A stretch of 64,000 nucleotides of DNA from CTSoil-075 sp042610375 (GTDB lineage Bacteria > Bacillota > Negativicutes > DSM-13327). Each line of letters begins with the position of its first letter. The stretch's first letter is position 1. Shown here in pieces: positions 45,401 to 53,953 of the stretch. The notes beneath the pieces were generated by a model. It searched no databases. It had not been told where the DNA came from and saw only the letters and a list, made by a program, of their open reading frames with translations. The stretch is from assembly GCF_042610375.1 (NCBI RefSeq), contig NZ_JBGJZL010000006.1, forward strand, positions 1 to 64,000, in the 5' to 3' direction. The translations under genes were made by a program, and so were the position numbers.

Positions 45401-45599
45401 TGGGTTTAGTCACTAGACTCTCCATCTCTTCTGGTGATGCCCCACTCCAAGACACTTGTACAGAAACTAAAGGGAAATCTACGTCTGGCATCAAATCAAC
45501 ACCTAAGCGTGGAAGTGAGGATAGACCAAAAACCACTAGTACAAATACTAGCATTGTTGTAAAAACCGGTCGTTTGATAAAGACCTTTAGAAAGCTCAT
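42465..45599 (-). CDS. RND efflux transporter (AcrB/HAE1 family)
   Basis: A 1044-aa inner-membrane pump. It starts FIKRPVFTTMLVFVLVVFG (first segment), has large periplasmic loops after segments 1 and 7, and a central DDAIVVVENIHRHIEKG motif holding the proton-relay aspartates in segment 4. With the adaptor encoded just upstream (4-bp overlap) it would form a tripartite pump expelling drugs or lipids across the outer membrane. No TolC-like gene is present in the window. The presence of this system is a main sign of a diderm envelope. Confidence 0.93.
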   Translation of the reverse strand: MSFLKVFIKRPVFTTMLVFVLVVFGLSSLPRLGVDLMPDVDFPLVSVQVSWSGASPEEMESLVTKPIEDAASAVAGIKAITSISRAGMSQITIEFVLGTDPRMAAADVREKVGGIRKNLPDQIDEPVTQRYDVTASPVVYYSLSSKERPRGEIRKMANDIVKQRIQQIDGVGDVAIAGGSDREIQVKIDPRKLDAYGLTMDQIIATVNSANANTPGGYLKEKGYEIVVRTLGQFQTVEEVGSIAVSTQKNQVVLLRDVADVRDSFEEERTYARTGGIPSVVVSVQKQSGTNTVAVSDAVKSEMEKIEQELPSDVKVVIVRDGSLYIKSNVEDVENSLVIGGLLAVFIVFLFLRDTRATLIGALAIPCSVIATFSLMKVCGFTLNNMSLMGLSLAVGILIDDAIVVVENIHRHIEKGVSPAEGALSGTAEISLAVLATTLSILAVFVPVGSMGEVIGMFFRQFGLTVAFAVAFSLFVAFSLTPMLAARWLRPPGEVAPLRTGAWGKINDIVEKWLDKWENSFNFIRDNYREFLHWSLKHPLLIVGIAVASLVVNFMFIPFLGFEFQPTYDSGEFNIYLTAPPGTSIEKMQEMAQPIEQEVLSLSETRTAFLNIGYGRNPVNKALVGVKLKDSSERNRNMMEIMDGLRMKFRNYTGMKIAVIPSSTSGSRGDNRPVQVGIQGDDMHVLLQLSQELAERLRHVEGASDVDTSASDYEPEVQVILDRAKAGQAGVSADTVGYVVQTAFAGNVTVNRYRVGDKDYNIKIRLKDELRSRPEDVGNLRVTTKFGNQVRIGDIAQIKFSSGPTEIDREDRQREIIVYANNIGVSAGDIINATKKELSEMNIPFGYHYKFVGSTRTMNDSFKEISRALVIAIVLIYMVLAAQFESFIHPLTIMLSLPFAMIGAILGLLVTGKTINIMSAIGIIMLMGLVAKNAILLVDYTNTLREREGLSREEALLEAGTVRLRPILMTTAAMILGMLPVAFGWGTGAELRSSMGVVVVGGLITSTILTLIVVPQMYIFMDKLQIFWHKFQNGTPKQSNDKVM

Positions 45600-46723
45600 A
45601 GTTGACCAGCCTCCCGGGTGGCTGTTACTTGTACTTTAGATCCATCACGTATCGTGTTTTGACCTTTTACAACAATTAGATCTCCAGGATTTAAACCCGA
45701 TAAAACTTCTGCCCAACCATTGCCAATATAACCAACCCGGAGCTTACGTTGTACGACTTGATCGTTGGATAAAACAAATACGGTTTTTTGATCTTCAAAT
45801 AAAACCAATGCTGATTCAGGGACGACTAAAGCATTCATATGTTCTTTACCATTAGCCATTACTTTCGCAGTAAGACCTGAGAGCAACGTATCTTGACTAT
45901 TATCAATACTAACTTCTAAAGTGAAAGTACGAGCAGGCACCGCTGCTGCTGGTACAATTTTGGTAATTTTTCCATTAAAAGGTTGGTCAGATAAAGATTC
46001 AACTAATACTTGAGCAGGATCACCTAATTTAACTTGGGTGATCTGACCTTCCCCAACTGTTGTTTTTGCTAACATCACGCTTGTATCAGCAACAGTAAAG
46101 ATTGGAGTACCAGCTTTAGCATAATCTCCAGCCTGTAGATAACGTGTCATAACCGTACCTGCGTGTGGTGTCACAATATCAGTGAATCCGAGCCTAGATT
46201 GTTGATATCCTAAGTTACCTTGACTCGCACGCATTTGCCCCTCTAAGCTAGCAACTTTAGCCATAGCAGCTTCATATTGTTGCTGGGATAAAGCCCCTTG
46301 CTCTACCAGCATTTTATTTCTAGCTAGATCAGACTTGGCTTGGGCTAGGTCCGCCCCAACAGAATATAGCGTCCCTTGAGCCTGGGACACTTGCGCGGCA
46401 AATTCCATGTTCTCTAGTTTGCCTACGATTTGACCTGCCGCTACTTTTTGTGCTTCATCAGTATACAACGTTTCAATACGACCATCCACTTTAGGACTGA
46501 GATCAGAATGCCATACAGGTTCTAATGAAGCTGTAAAAGTAAGCAATGGTATAATGTTTTTATTAAAGGCTGGCATTACCTCAACTGTTAAAACTCTGCC
46601 GCGCGTCATTGCTGCCGCTTTGTTTTTTGCGTCGTTCATGTTAGTAAAAATGCGAAAACCAATGAATCCTAGAATGAACACAATTGTAATAGTGGTAACA
46701 TAAATAACCTTTTTTCGTTTCAT
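45596..46723 (-). CDS. RND periplasmic adaptor protein (membrane fusion protein)
   Basis: A 375-aa protein with an N-terminal signal anchor (VIYVTTITIVFILGFIGFRIF), a lipoyl half-motif (LSPKVDGRIETLYTDEAQKVAAGQIV), an alpha-hairpin (about 95-165), the second lipoyl half (TPHAGTVMTRYLQAGDYAKAG), a beta-barrel and a membrane-proximal domain. It links the inner-membrane pump to an outer-membrane channel. First gene of the two-gene operon; ribosome site AAAGGGAG. No regulator gene is adjacent. Confidence 0.9.
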   Translation of the reverse strand: MKRKKVIYVTTITIVFILGFIGFRIFTNMNDAKNKAAAMTRGRVLTVEVMPAFNKNIIPLLTFTASLEPVWHSDLSPKVDGRIETLYTDEAQKVAAGQIVGKLENMEFAAQVSQAQGTLYSVGADLAQAKSDLARNKMLVEQGALSQQQYEAAMAKVASLEGQMRASQGNLGYQQSRLGFTDIVTPHAGTVMTRYLQAGDYAKAGTPIFTVADTSVMLAKTTVGEGQITQVKLGDPAQVLVESLSDQPFNGKITKIVPAAAVPARTFTLEVSIDNSQDTLLSGLTAKVMANGKEHMNALVVPESALVLFEDQKTVFVLSNDQVVQRKLRVGYIGNGWAEVLSGLNPGDLIVVKGQNTIRDGSKVQVTATREAGQL

Positions 46724-46969
46724 TAATAGTCTCCCTTTCTTCTAATAAGTCTTCTTGCATTGAGTACCTAATTTTCTGCCGACTGAAAGAACTTTTTTTC
46801 AAATTGCAACTAAGTATACTTTATTCTATTAAAAGAAGAAATTTCCTGTATCCCTTTCTATAATTCCATTTATATCAAACATTTTTTTAATTGTAGTATG
46901 CCAAATCAAACTCTTAGTTTTTCTTTTACTTAAAATCAATGCAGTATTTTCTGATTGCAATAACAAATA
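46724..46969. other. Intergenic region upstream of the RND operon
   Basis: T-rich; no gene, and no clear regulator-binding repeat. Confidence 0.3.
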
Positions 46970-46994
46970 GCCTATCGTTTTTTTATCGATAGGC
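46970..46994 (-). terminator. Terminator of the signalling cluster
   Basis: GCCTATCG and complement around a T-rich loop, flanked by A-T pairs; on the minus strand it lies about 70 bp past the stop of the phosphatase-fusion gene. Confidence 0.65.
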
Positions 46995-47064
46995 CATTTT
47001 TAATCTAATTAAATTTTCATATAATGTACGATTCATTACACTCATACTAAAACTTATCGTTCTA

Positions 47065-49959
47065 TCATTCTGCAACATCCAAATATTTCATCAGCATCAC
47101 TTCGTTACCTTGCTGATTATAAATAACCTGATCTGTTCCTACTATCATGATTGGAATTCCACGTCCCCGATCTTGATCAATCAAATTTAAAAATACTTGT
47201 TCAAGTCCAATGGCAATATTTTTCTTCACTGCGCCATTCCCATCAAAACCGCTACCACTATCCTTGACCCGCATGACTAATATGCGCCCAATCTTATTGA
47301 TTTTCACACGTACTTCAGCACTCACCCTTAAAGCGTTGGCGATGGCTTCCCCCAAAGCAACTTCAACTTTAGGTCTTTTTTGTCCAGTAATCTCATTTAA
47401 TAAATAATTAATTCGTGAACGAATTTGTCTTGTATCATTCTTACTTGAAAAGTTTAAAAATATGGGAAACGATTTTAGTCCTGTTATCTGCACGCATAGG
47501 GCTGAACAATCATCATCACTCTTATTTTCAGCAATTCTTGTAAGGGCATGACTAATACTTTCAAAGTCATGAGAGTAATCAACGACTTCCTCAGATAATC
47601 TTTCATAAATACCATCTGTCATGAAATAAAAAGTATCACCATTTTGAATTGGAATTGTCACCATACCAAAATTAGGATGTGGAGTTACACCAAAATAGAT
47701 GCCAGGTATCGCAACAAGACCAGAGTGTTTTTCTGATGAGGTCAACATATAATTGATTCCACCAGTTATACAAGTAAGCTGCTTTTCTTTAAAATCAAAG
47801 GTGAAGGCCATAATCGCAACAAAAGTTGTATCATTCAGGTACTCTATCAACCGTTGATTAATTTTTGCGACTTTATCTTGAGTCCACACTTTTCCATCAC
47901 TTATGGCTTCATTTAATAAACTGTTTACTGCTGTACTGTACAATGCCGTAGCGATACCGTGTCCCGTAACGTCAATCAAATAACCATTAAGACGATTACC
48001 ATCAGCAGACCAGTGATAACCATAAAAATCACCACTAACCATCATGAGAGGATTAAAAATACCACGCACAATTATTTTCTCATCTTGATAATCTTCTGGT
48101 AACATTGATTTTTGTACGTCAGCAGCCAGGACTAGTTGCTCTTGAATGGTTGCTTGTAATTTACGCTCAGCAGTCACATCATGATAAGAGAGCATTAATA
48201 AATTTTTGCCTCGATAACGAATAAAAGAACCTGTCCGTTCGGCATGAATCGTTTCTTGAGCAATGGATTGATAACGCCTGATACTAGACTCTAAGATTCC
48301 ACTATCCATCTCTGATGAATTAAGTGCTTCTAATTCGCTACTATCGAGCAATCCAATCTCAATAATTGAATGATTTGCAAGTTGCTCTGCGGGATAACCG
48401 AACATTCTATCAAACGATTCATTTGTCTCTACAATTTTTTTTGAATCAAATTCAACAATGACAACAGCTTCAGATGACTGCTGAAGTAATGCTTCATAAC
48501 GTTCTTTTTCCTCTTCGAGTGCTTCTTGAATTGCTTGCCGCTCCATAATTTCTTCTTCTAGTTTCTGATTCATATCCTGAAGTTTTTTTGTACGATCAAT
48601 CACTTTATTCTCTAACTCATTCGTTAATAAGCTAAGAGATTCTTGTGTTGCCTGCCGCTCTACAATCTCTTCTTCCATTTTGGCATTCATATCTTGCAAG
48701 TTTATAGTACGTTCAGCGATCATAGCTTCTAGACTGTCATTCAAATCTTGCAATGAATCTTGGGCAGCCTGCCGTTCCATAATTTCTTCTTCTAGAATCG
48801 AGTTTATATCCTGTAATTCCAAGGTGCGCTCCATCACTTTGTTCTCAAGACTAACGCTCCAAGCTAAAAGTTTTTCTTCGGCTTGTTTTTGTACAGTAAT
48901 ATTATGATTAATTTCCAGTATTGATATTGGTTGCCCTTCTGCATTTCGTCTTAGTGTTTGATAGCTCTTTACAACTATTTGCTGACCATTTTTAAGAGTA
49001 TGAGTAAGTTCGCCTTCCCAATTCCCTTTATTCATCAGCTCATCCATTATTTGCTCAAGCGAGTCTACAAAAATTGTTTGGAGCAAATCATGTGTTACCT
49101 TTCCAAGAGCCTCAGCAACAGTCCAGCCGTAACCAATTTCCGCCCCATGGTTCCAGTAAATAATTCTACTATCTAAATCACGTACCATAATATAGTCATA
49201 CGCCAAATCTAACAACTCAGCTTGCTCTTGAATCCGTCTCTGTGCGTTACGTTGTTGCGTTATATCGTGCAAATAGACGGACAATCCATTTTTCCCTGGA
49301 TAAACATGCACGTCATACCAACATTCATTGTGGAGTACTCCTCTGATCTCACCATGAAAAGAATGTTTTTCTTGTATCGCCTGAAAATATGCAAGTTGCT
49401 GTTCATCCATATCTCTCATCGCATAAAATTCTAAAATATTCTTTCCAAGAAGTTGCTCCGATGGTATGCTAAATATTTTTTCTGCTTCCTTATTAAGATA
49501 AATAAAGATCAGATCATTATCCAGTGCAAAAAATCCATCAGAAATACTCTCTAATATTTCATTTCTTTGCCCATCAATTACAGCTAAGTCTGCTGTTTGC
49601 TCTCGTAATTTTTCTCGGGCTTGATGCATCACTTCGCAAATGCCAGATACGATTAACGAACTAACAATAAATAAGAACATACCAAATAAATCTTTGGTAG
49701 AATTAATAACCAAAGGGCCTCCTAGAGGTTCTATAAAAAAGTAGGATGTGAAAAGTGCCGAACCAATCGTAGCAATTAAACCAGAAAAAAATCCGCCATA
49801 AAGTGCTGCTAGTGCAACAGCAGGAGAAAAAGTAACATAAGCCAAATCTTTACCAAGTATCTGCATGAAGACGATTCGAATACCGATCGCTATACCAATG
49901 CAAAGTATGGCAAAGGCTACTCTTTTCCACCTTGGAGTTCTTGCTCGATTCCATATCAT
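47065..49959 (-). CDS. Membrane sensor with PAS domains, PP2C phosphatase and C-terminal HATPase
   Basis: About 964 aa. Order: three to four membrane segments of the DUF4118/MASE type (about 15-110), PAS 1 (about 130-240), PAS 2 (about 245-360), a coiled coil of three exact-length 39-residue repeats (about 371-487), PAS 3 (about 490-600), a SpoIIE/RsbU-type PP2C domain (GDFYGYHW.., LIDVTGHGIATALYST; about 625-820), and an RsbW-like HATPase (EVALGEAIANALR, VKDSGSGFDG; about 835-960). Phosphatase and kinase activities for one STAS protein are thus fused in a single sensor; a STAS gene lies just upstream in the same direction. The ATG at 49959 follows GGAGAG. Confidence 0.85.
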   Translation of the reverse strand: MIWNRARTPRWKRVAFAILCIGIAIGIRIVFMQILGKDLAYVTFSPAVALAALYGGFFSGLIATIGSALFTSYFFIEPLGGPLVINSTKDLFGMFLFIVSSLIVSGICEVMHQAREKLREQTADLAVIDGQRNEILESISDGFFALDNDLIFIYLNKEAEKIFSIPSEQLLGKNILEFYAMRDMDEQQLAYFQAIQEKHSFHGEIRGVLHNECWYDVHVYPGKNGLSVYLHDITQQRNAQRRIQEQAELLDLAYDYIMVRDLDSRIIYWNHGAEIGYGWTVAEALGKVTHDLLQTIFVDSLEQIMDELMNKGNWEGELTHTLKNGQQIVVKSYQTLRRNAEGQPISILEINHNITVQKQAEEKLLAWSVSLENKVMERTLELQDINSILEEEIMERQAAQDSLQDLNDSLEAMIAERTINLQDMNAKMEEEIVERQATQESLSLLTNELENKVIDRTKKLQDMNQKLEEEIMERQAIQEALEEEKERYEALLQQSSEAVVIVEFDSKKIVETNESFDRMFGYPAEQLANHSIIEIGLLDSSELEALNSSEMDSGILESSIRRYQSIAQETIHAERTGSFIRYRGKNLLMLSYHDVTAERKLQATIQEQLVLAADVQKSMLPEDYQDEKIIVRGIFNPLMMVSGDFYGYHWSADGNRLNGYLIDVTGHGIATALYSTAVNSLLNEAISDGKVWTQDKVAKINQRLIEYLNDTTFVAIMAFTFDFKEKQLTCITGGINYMLTSSEKHSGLVAIPGIYFGVTPHPNFGMVTIPIQNGDTFYFMTDGIYERLSEEVVDYSHDFESISHALTRIAENKSDDDCSALCVQITGLKSFPIFLNFSSKNDTRQIRSRINYLLNEITGQKRPKVEVALGEAIANALRVSAEVRVKINKIGRILVMRVKDSGSGFDGNGAVKKNIAIGLEQVFLNLIDQDRGRGIPIMIVGTDQVIYNQQGNEVMLMKYLDVAE
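48502..48852 (-). repeat. Three tandem 117-bp repeats encoding a 39-residue coiled-coil unit
   Basis: Each unit has the plan LEN.V.ERT..LQD.N..LEEEI.ERQA.Q.SL. All three are exactly 39 codons with no indel, showing duplication inside the gene. Confidence 0.8.
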
Positions 49960-50023
49960 CAAGTTCTCTCCTTTTTGTTTGACAGTTACTAAAGTTAAAT
50001 AGTGTCATTATTGGGTGGGTTTT

Positions 50024-50329
50024 CTATTCTTCTATGCCAAAGACTGTCCCTAGTTGAGTGATCTCAAATAAGTCTTTTACCCCCCCTTTTAATCGTTGCA
50101 ATGTAACTTTCCCATCTAATTTGGTAACTACTTTTTGCACTGCCAAGAACATGGCAATACCAGCACTATCAATGTAATCAACATTTTCCATATCAATTAA
50201 AAAGTTTTTATGACCTTTGGCAATACAATCCATCAGCTCTGGTCTCAACCGATCAGCATCTTCAGTATGTATCGCTCCCACCAGAAAGACCAATACTCGA
50301 TTTTCTTCAAAAAAAATCTGTTTTTTCAT
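50024..50329 (-). CDS. STAS-domain anti-sigma factor antagonist
   Basis: A 101-aa STAS protein. The phosphorylatable serine is in YIDSAGIAMFLAVQ, the usual site acted on by RsbW-type kinases. Dephosphorylated, it would bind an anti-sigma factor or another target. It lies 64 bp upstream of the phosphatase/kinase fusion on the same strand, so it is the natural substrate of that protein. ATG start behind AGGGG. Confidence 0.88.
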   Translation of the reverse strand: MKKQIFFEENRVLVFLVGAIHTEDADRLRPELMDCIAKGHKNFLIDMENVDYIDSAGIAMFLAVQKVVTKLDGKVTLQRLKGGVKDLFEITQLGTVFGIEE

Positions 50330-50395
50330 TGAATATTCCCCTTATTCATAATCTCGTGCTCCCTCAGATAAAGAAAACTAGATTCAGATGAACTT

Positions 50396-52303
50396 TTAAT
50401 TCTTACGTGTGGAAGTTAAAAGTCTCAGAGCGACTCGATCATCATATAAAAACTTAATGATATCCTCTTCTGGGACTGGTCTACTAACGATATATCCTTG
50501 AATCCGCTCACAATTACACTGAACCAAATAATCAATTTGTTCCTGCGTCTCTACACCCTCAGCCACAACTGTCATATTCATGACATGAGCCATATCTACA
50601 ATCGTTCTAATAATGGCTTTCGGTTCCTTATCACTTCGTAGCATATCAATGAAAGATTTATCTATTTTCAAAATATTAACTGGCAAACGTTGAAGATAAG
50701 TTAATGATGAATAACCAGTACCAAAATCATCGAGTGATAAACGAACACCAATCGTTTTGAGTTCATTAAGAATGTCAATCGTCTCTTCCATGGAATCGAT
50801 CAAAGCATTCTCAGTAATTTCAAGTTCAAGCTGACTGGGCTCAATATTAGCATTTTTTAATGCTTCACGTACAAACTGTACAAATTGTCGATCTCGCAAT
50901 TGATGAGGCGATACATTCACTGCAACATAAAGATTTCCCCAGCCAGAGTCCACTAAACGTCGAGCAAATCGGCATGCTCCTTCCAAAACCCATTTACCGA
51001 TCGTAAGAATCAATCTGCTTTTTTCTGCTAAGGGAATAAATTTTCCAGGAGATATTGATCCATGCTCCAAGCTATTCCAACGTAATAAGGCTTCAAATCC
51101 AACAATCGAAAGATCACTTGTATTAACCTGTGGTTGGTAGTTTAGTAATAATTCTTTACGTTCAATTGCATGACGCAAACTATTGGTTAACATCATACTT
51201 TCATAAGTATCTTTGTGCATAGCGGCTTCATAAAAGCGCCAACAATTTTTACCAGCTTTCTTGGCTGCATACATTGCCATATCTGCATTTTTAAATATAT
51301 CTTCAGCCGTATTTCCATCATCGGGATAAACAGCAACTCCAATACTAGCTGACAACTGAAAGCGTACTCCAAGAGTTTCAGATTCTTTATACAAAACTTT
51401 TATAAGTTGATCGGCGATTGTAGCTAAACGTTTGCGGTTACCTTCGTCATAGAGTATAACGATAAACTCGTCTCCTCCAATGCGAGCAACACAAGCATTT
51501 TCACCCACTTCTGATAAAATATAAGCCCCTGCAAGAATAATGACAGCATCGCCTTTAGAGTGTCCGAAAGAATCATTAACCATTTTTAAATCATCTAAAT
51601 CGATAAATAATACAGCACCTGAGAGATTATTGATTCGCGCTTTCTCTATTTCTGTTCGCATTCGTTCATTGATATATGCACGATTAGGAAGTCCTGTCAA
51701 AGAATCGAAATAAGCAATCCGCTGAATGTCCAGGCTTTTTTCAATTAATTCTTGTTGTGATATCTGACGTTCTATGATTTCATCTTGTAATGAAGTACTA
51801 AGCTTTTGTAGTTCATTTACCGTTTCCACCAAATTCTGATCACATAAATTCTCGGCTTTTTTTACCCTAGAAATATCTGTTACGAAAGCAACATTTATCT
51901 TGCGTCCATCCGGCCAACTAATCACTTTAGCTTCAGCAAAATAGTAACGGTCATGCACTTTATCATATCGTTCCCATGTTAAGCATTCATTTTCAAGACT
52001 AACTTCTCTGCTAGGGCAATTAGGACATGGAGCAAATTTCCCAAAAAGTTCATAACATTTTTGACTAACTGCTCTTTCCCCCCATAATTCATCGATTGCT
52101 TTGCTTCTGTATATTAATTCATATGTATCCGTATCTATAATATAGACTAAACTACTAATACCTGTAGCTATACTTTCTAAGATAGCTTGATTCGTCTGAC
52201 TGATTTTAGAATTGTTTTTTATACTATCTTGGCTTGTTGTACTAAGATCAATAATAAGTTCAGACCTTCTCAATTGATCCTTATTGCCTTGATTACTATT
52301 CAT
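50396..52303 (-). CDS. PAS-GGDEF-EAL protein (c-di-GMP turnover)
   Basis: A 635-aa cytoplasmic protein. PAS (about 40-165) with an unusual cysteine set: KCYELFGKFAPCPNCPSRE and NECLTWERYD. Then a coiled linker, a GGDEF domain (about 200-365) with intact ARIGGDEFIVIL, and an EAL domain (about 370-630) with EALLRW, TENALIDS, DDFGTGYSSL and EGVETQEQ. Both domains look catalytically complete, so it may make or destroy c-di-GMP depending on the PAS state. The cysteines suggest a metal or Fe-S or redox sensor. It is upstream of the STAS and phosphatase genes, possibly in one operon. Confidence 0.88.
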   Translation of the reverse strand: MNSNQGNKDQLRRSELIIDLSTTSQDSIKNNSKISQTNQAILESIATGISSLVYIIDTDTYELIYRSKAIDELWGERAVSQKCYELFGKFAPCPNCPSREVSLENECLTWERYDKVHDRYYFAEAKVISWPDGRKINVAFVTDISRVKKAENLCDQNLVETVNELQKLSTSLQDEIIERQISQQELIEKSLDIQRIAYFDSLTGLPNRAYINERMRTEIEKARINNLSGAVLFIDLDDLKMVNDSFGHSKGDAVIILAGAYILSEVGENACVARIGGDEFIVILYDEGNRKRLATIADQLIKVLYKESETLGVRFQLSASIGVAVYPDDGNTAEDIFKNADMAMYAAKKAGKNCWRFYEAAMHKDTYESMMLTNSLRHAIERKELLLNYQPQVNTSDLSIVGFEALLRWNSLEHGSISPGKFIPLAEKSRLILTIGKWVLEGACRFARRLVDSGWGNLYVAVNVSPHQLRDRQFVQFVREALKNANIEPSQLELEITENALIDSMEETIDILNELKTIGVRLSLDDFGTGYSSLTYLQRLPVNILKIDKSFIDMLRSDKEPKAIIRTIVDMAHVMNMTVVAEGVETQEQIDYLVQCNCERIQGYIVSRPVPEEDIIKFLYDDRVALRLLTSTRKN

Positions 52304-52538
52304 ATTGTTTACACCACCATTGGTCAGACTTTTCGTTATAACACCAAAATATTAAAAATAGCTAGGTACTCCGACTCCTTACAGCAGAATGAACCTCCTG
52401 TTAATATTTGTTATTTTAATTGCTAAAACGTGAATGTATTTATAGAAATTCATTCGACATGCTATGACAGAATCCTTTAAAGATTCATATTATTTTCATG
52501 TAAATTTAACATTTTTTACCATTTGTATTTTAAACTAA
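52304..52538. other. Intergenic region upstream of the GGDEF-EAL gene
   Basis: AT-rich, no gene recognised; it should carry the promoter of the signalling cluster. Confidence 0.3.
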
Positions 52539-52593
52539 TATATGAAAAAGTTCTACTTCTCACACCGATCGAGAAGTAGAACTTTTTCATATA
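52539..52593 (-). terminator. Terminator of the 52-aa gene
   Basis: Perfect 23-bp arms (TATATGAAAAAGTTCTACTT..) with a 9-bp loop, 45 bp after the stop of the small gene on the minus strand. Confidence 0.75.
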
Positions 52594-52637
52594 CTAGGAA
52601 ACACCTTATACCACAAGCTAATAAAAGTTGTTTTTTA

Positions 52638-52796
52638 TTAGCTGAGTACTGCTAAATTAGACCAGAATTCTTTAGTTTGCGTAAGATCTTTATATACAGC
52701 TTTCTTTACATCAACTTTTACTACAAGAGTTTTATCTTCTCTCATCATACCCAGTCCTTCGACGTAATTTTTTGCACTTACTTGTTGTTTAAGCAT
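52638..52796 (-). CDS. Small 52-aa protein of unknown function
   Basis: The ATG has a consensus ribosome site (AAAGGAGATG, 6 bp before the start) and the gene is followed by a strong hairpin, so it is very likely expressed. The protein starts MLKQQVSAKNYVEGLGMMR, has an alternating hydrophobic strand LVVKVDVKKAV, and ends with EFWSNLAVLS. No family was recognised. It is divergent from a LysR gene, 166 bp away, which could regulate it. Confidence 0.75.
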   Translation of the reverse strand: MLKQQVSAKNYVEGLGMMREDKTLVVKVDVKKAVYKDLTQTKEFWSNLAVLS

Positions 52797-52961
52797 TTTA
52801 AACATCTCCTTTAATTTCGTATCTATGATTTTCTATCGTTATATCTCTCATCTCTGTTTCTCTGTCTTTATTCTAAATCGAATTGCTTCATAAGTAAAAT
52901 ATATAATTGTCATCTTTACTATGAGAAAAAGAGATAGTAAACTATAAGGGAGGTGTTTATC

Positions 52962-53861
52962 ATGGAGATTCGACATTTAGAATATTTTGTTGAAGTAGCT
53001 CGTCAAAAAAGTTTTAGTAAAGCTGCTAGTATAACTCACGTATCACAATCAGCAATTAGTAAAATGATAAAAGATTTAGAAACAGAACTCGGAACTTCCT
53101 TATTTAATCGCACTTCCAAGTATGTCCAATTGACAGATGCAGGTATTATTTTTTTAGATCAAGCACAACAGGTCGTAATCATGTTTCATAATCTTACCAC
53201 TGAATTTGAAAATAAAATTAAACTGGAAAAAGGGAAAATTTTTATTGGATTACCTCCGATCACTAGCTCCACCATCTTTGCTGAGCTATTAGGAGAATTT
53301 AAAAAGAAATATCCCCAAATCGAAATTAGCCTATCCGAATATGGATCAAAAAAAGTAGCACTTGCAATTCAAGACGGAACACTAGATACTGGCATTATTT
53401 GCGTAGCACCAGATAATCAACAGTTTGATTCCCTTTCTTTTTCTAAAGACCCCCTTTGGGTCATTGTTTCCTCGCAAAATCCTCTAAGTCAGCTACCTTC
53501 AATTGATCTAGCATCATTAGCAAATGAATCTTTTGTTTTATATAGTGAAGATTTTAGCCTACACGATGAAATAATCAATCAGTGTAAAAATGTAGGTTTT
53601 TCTCCTAATGTTATTTTTGAAACCTCCCAACGGGAGCTTATGACCCAAATCGTAGCCGCTAATTTGGGGATTGCTTTTTTACCAAGTGCAGTATGCAAAG
53701 AATTAGATGCAAATCGTATTGCCTCCGTTCCCTTAACCCAACCGCAAATCATACACAATATGTCTATTATATGGAAAAAGGGGCGTTTTCTATCTCATGC
53801 CGCTCGCTTATGGCTACAGTTTGCCGAAAATTATTTTACCGCTAATGAGAGTACGCGATGA
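52962..53861 (+). CDS. LysR-family transcriptional regulator
   Basis: About 299 aa. N-terminal winged helix-turn-helix (ASITHVSQSAISKMIKDLETELG) and a substrate-binding domain of two lobes. A GTG at 52953 opens the frame, but GGGAGG directly precedes the ATG at 52962 (MEIRHLEYF), the usual LysR start. Divergent from the 52-aa gene and convergent with the aldo/keto reductase, so its target is probably the small gene or a remote locus. Confidence 0.88.
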   Translation: MEIRHLEYFVEVARQKSFSKAASITHVSQSAISKMIKDLETELGTSLFNRTSKYVQLTDAGIIFLDQAQQVVIMFHNLTTEFENKIKLEKGKIFIGLPPITSSTIFAELLGEFKKKYPQIEISLSEYGSKKVALAIQDGTLDTGIICVAPDNQQFDSLSFSKDPLWVIVSSQNPLSQLPSIDLASLANESFVLYSEDFSLHDEIINQCKNVGFSPNVIFETSQRELMTQIVAANLGIAFLPSAVCKELDANRIASVPLTQPQIIHNMSIIWKKGRFLSHAARLWLQFAENYFTANESTR

Positions 53862-53886
53862 AATTTATTAAACCTTCACACTAACT

Positions 53887-53925
53887 AAAAACCTTCTCCT
53901 TATTTTTTAAAAGGAGAAGGTTTTT
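53887..53925. terminator. Bidirectional terminator
   Basis: Perfect 15-bp stem AAAAACCTTCTCCTT and complement with a 9-bp loop, between convergent LysR and aldo/keto reductase genes. Confidence 0.85.
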
Positions 53926-53953
53926 ATTGATATGGTAAACGACTTCTTAAAAT

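Noticed and set aside
43675..45639. Several plus-strand open frames inside the RND transporter gene
   Set aside because: They are antisense shadows; the opposite frame encodes a full-length, well-conserved pump.
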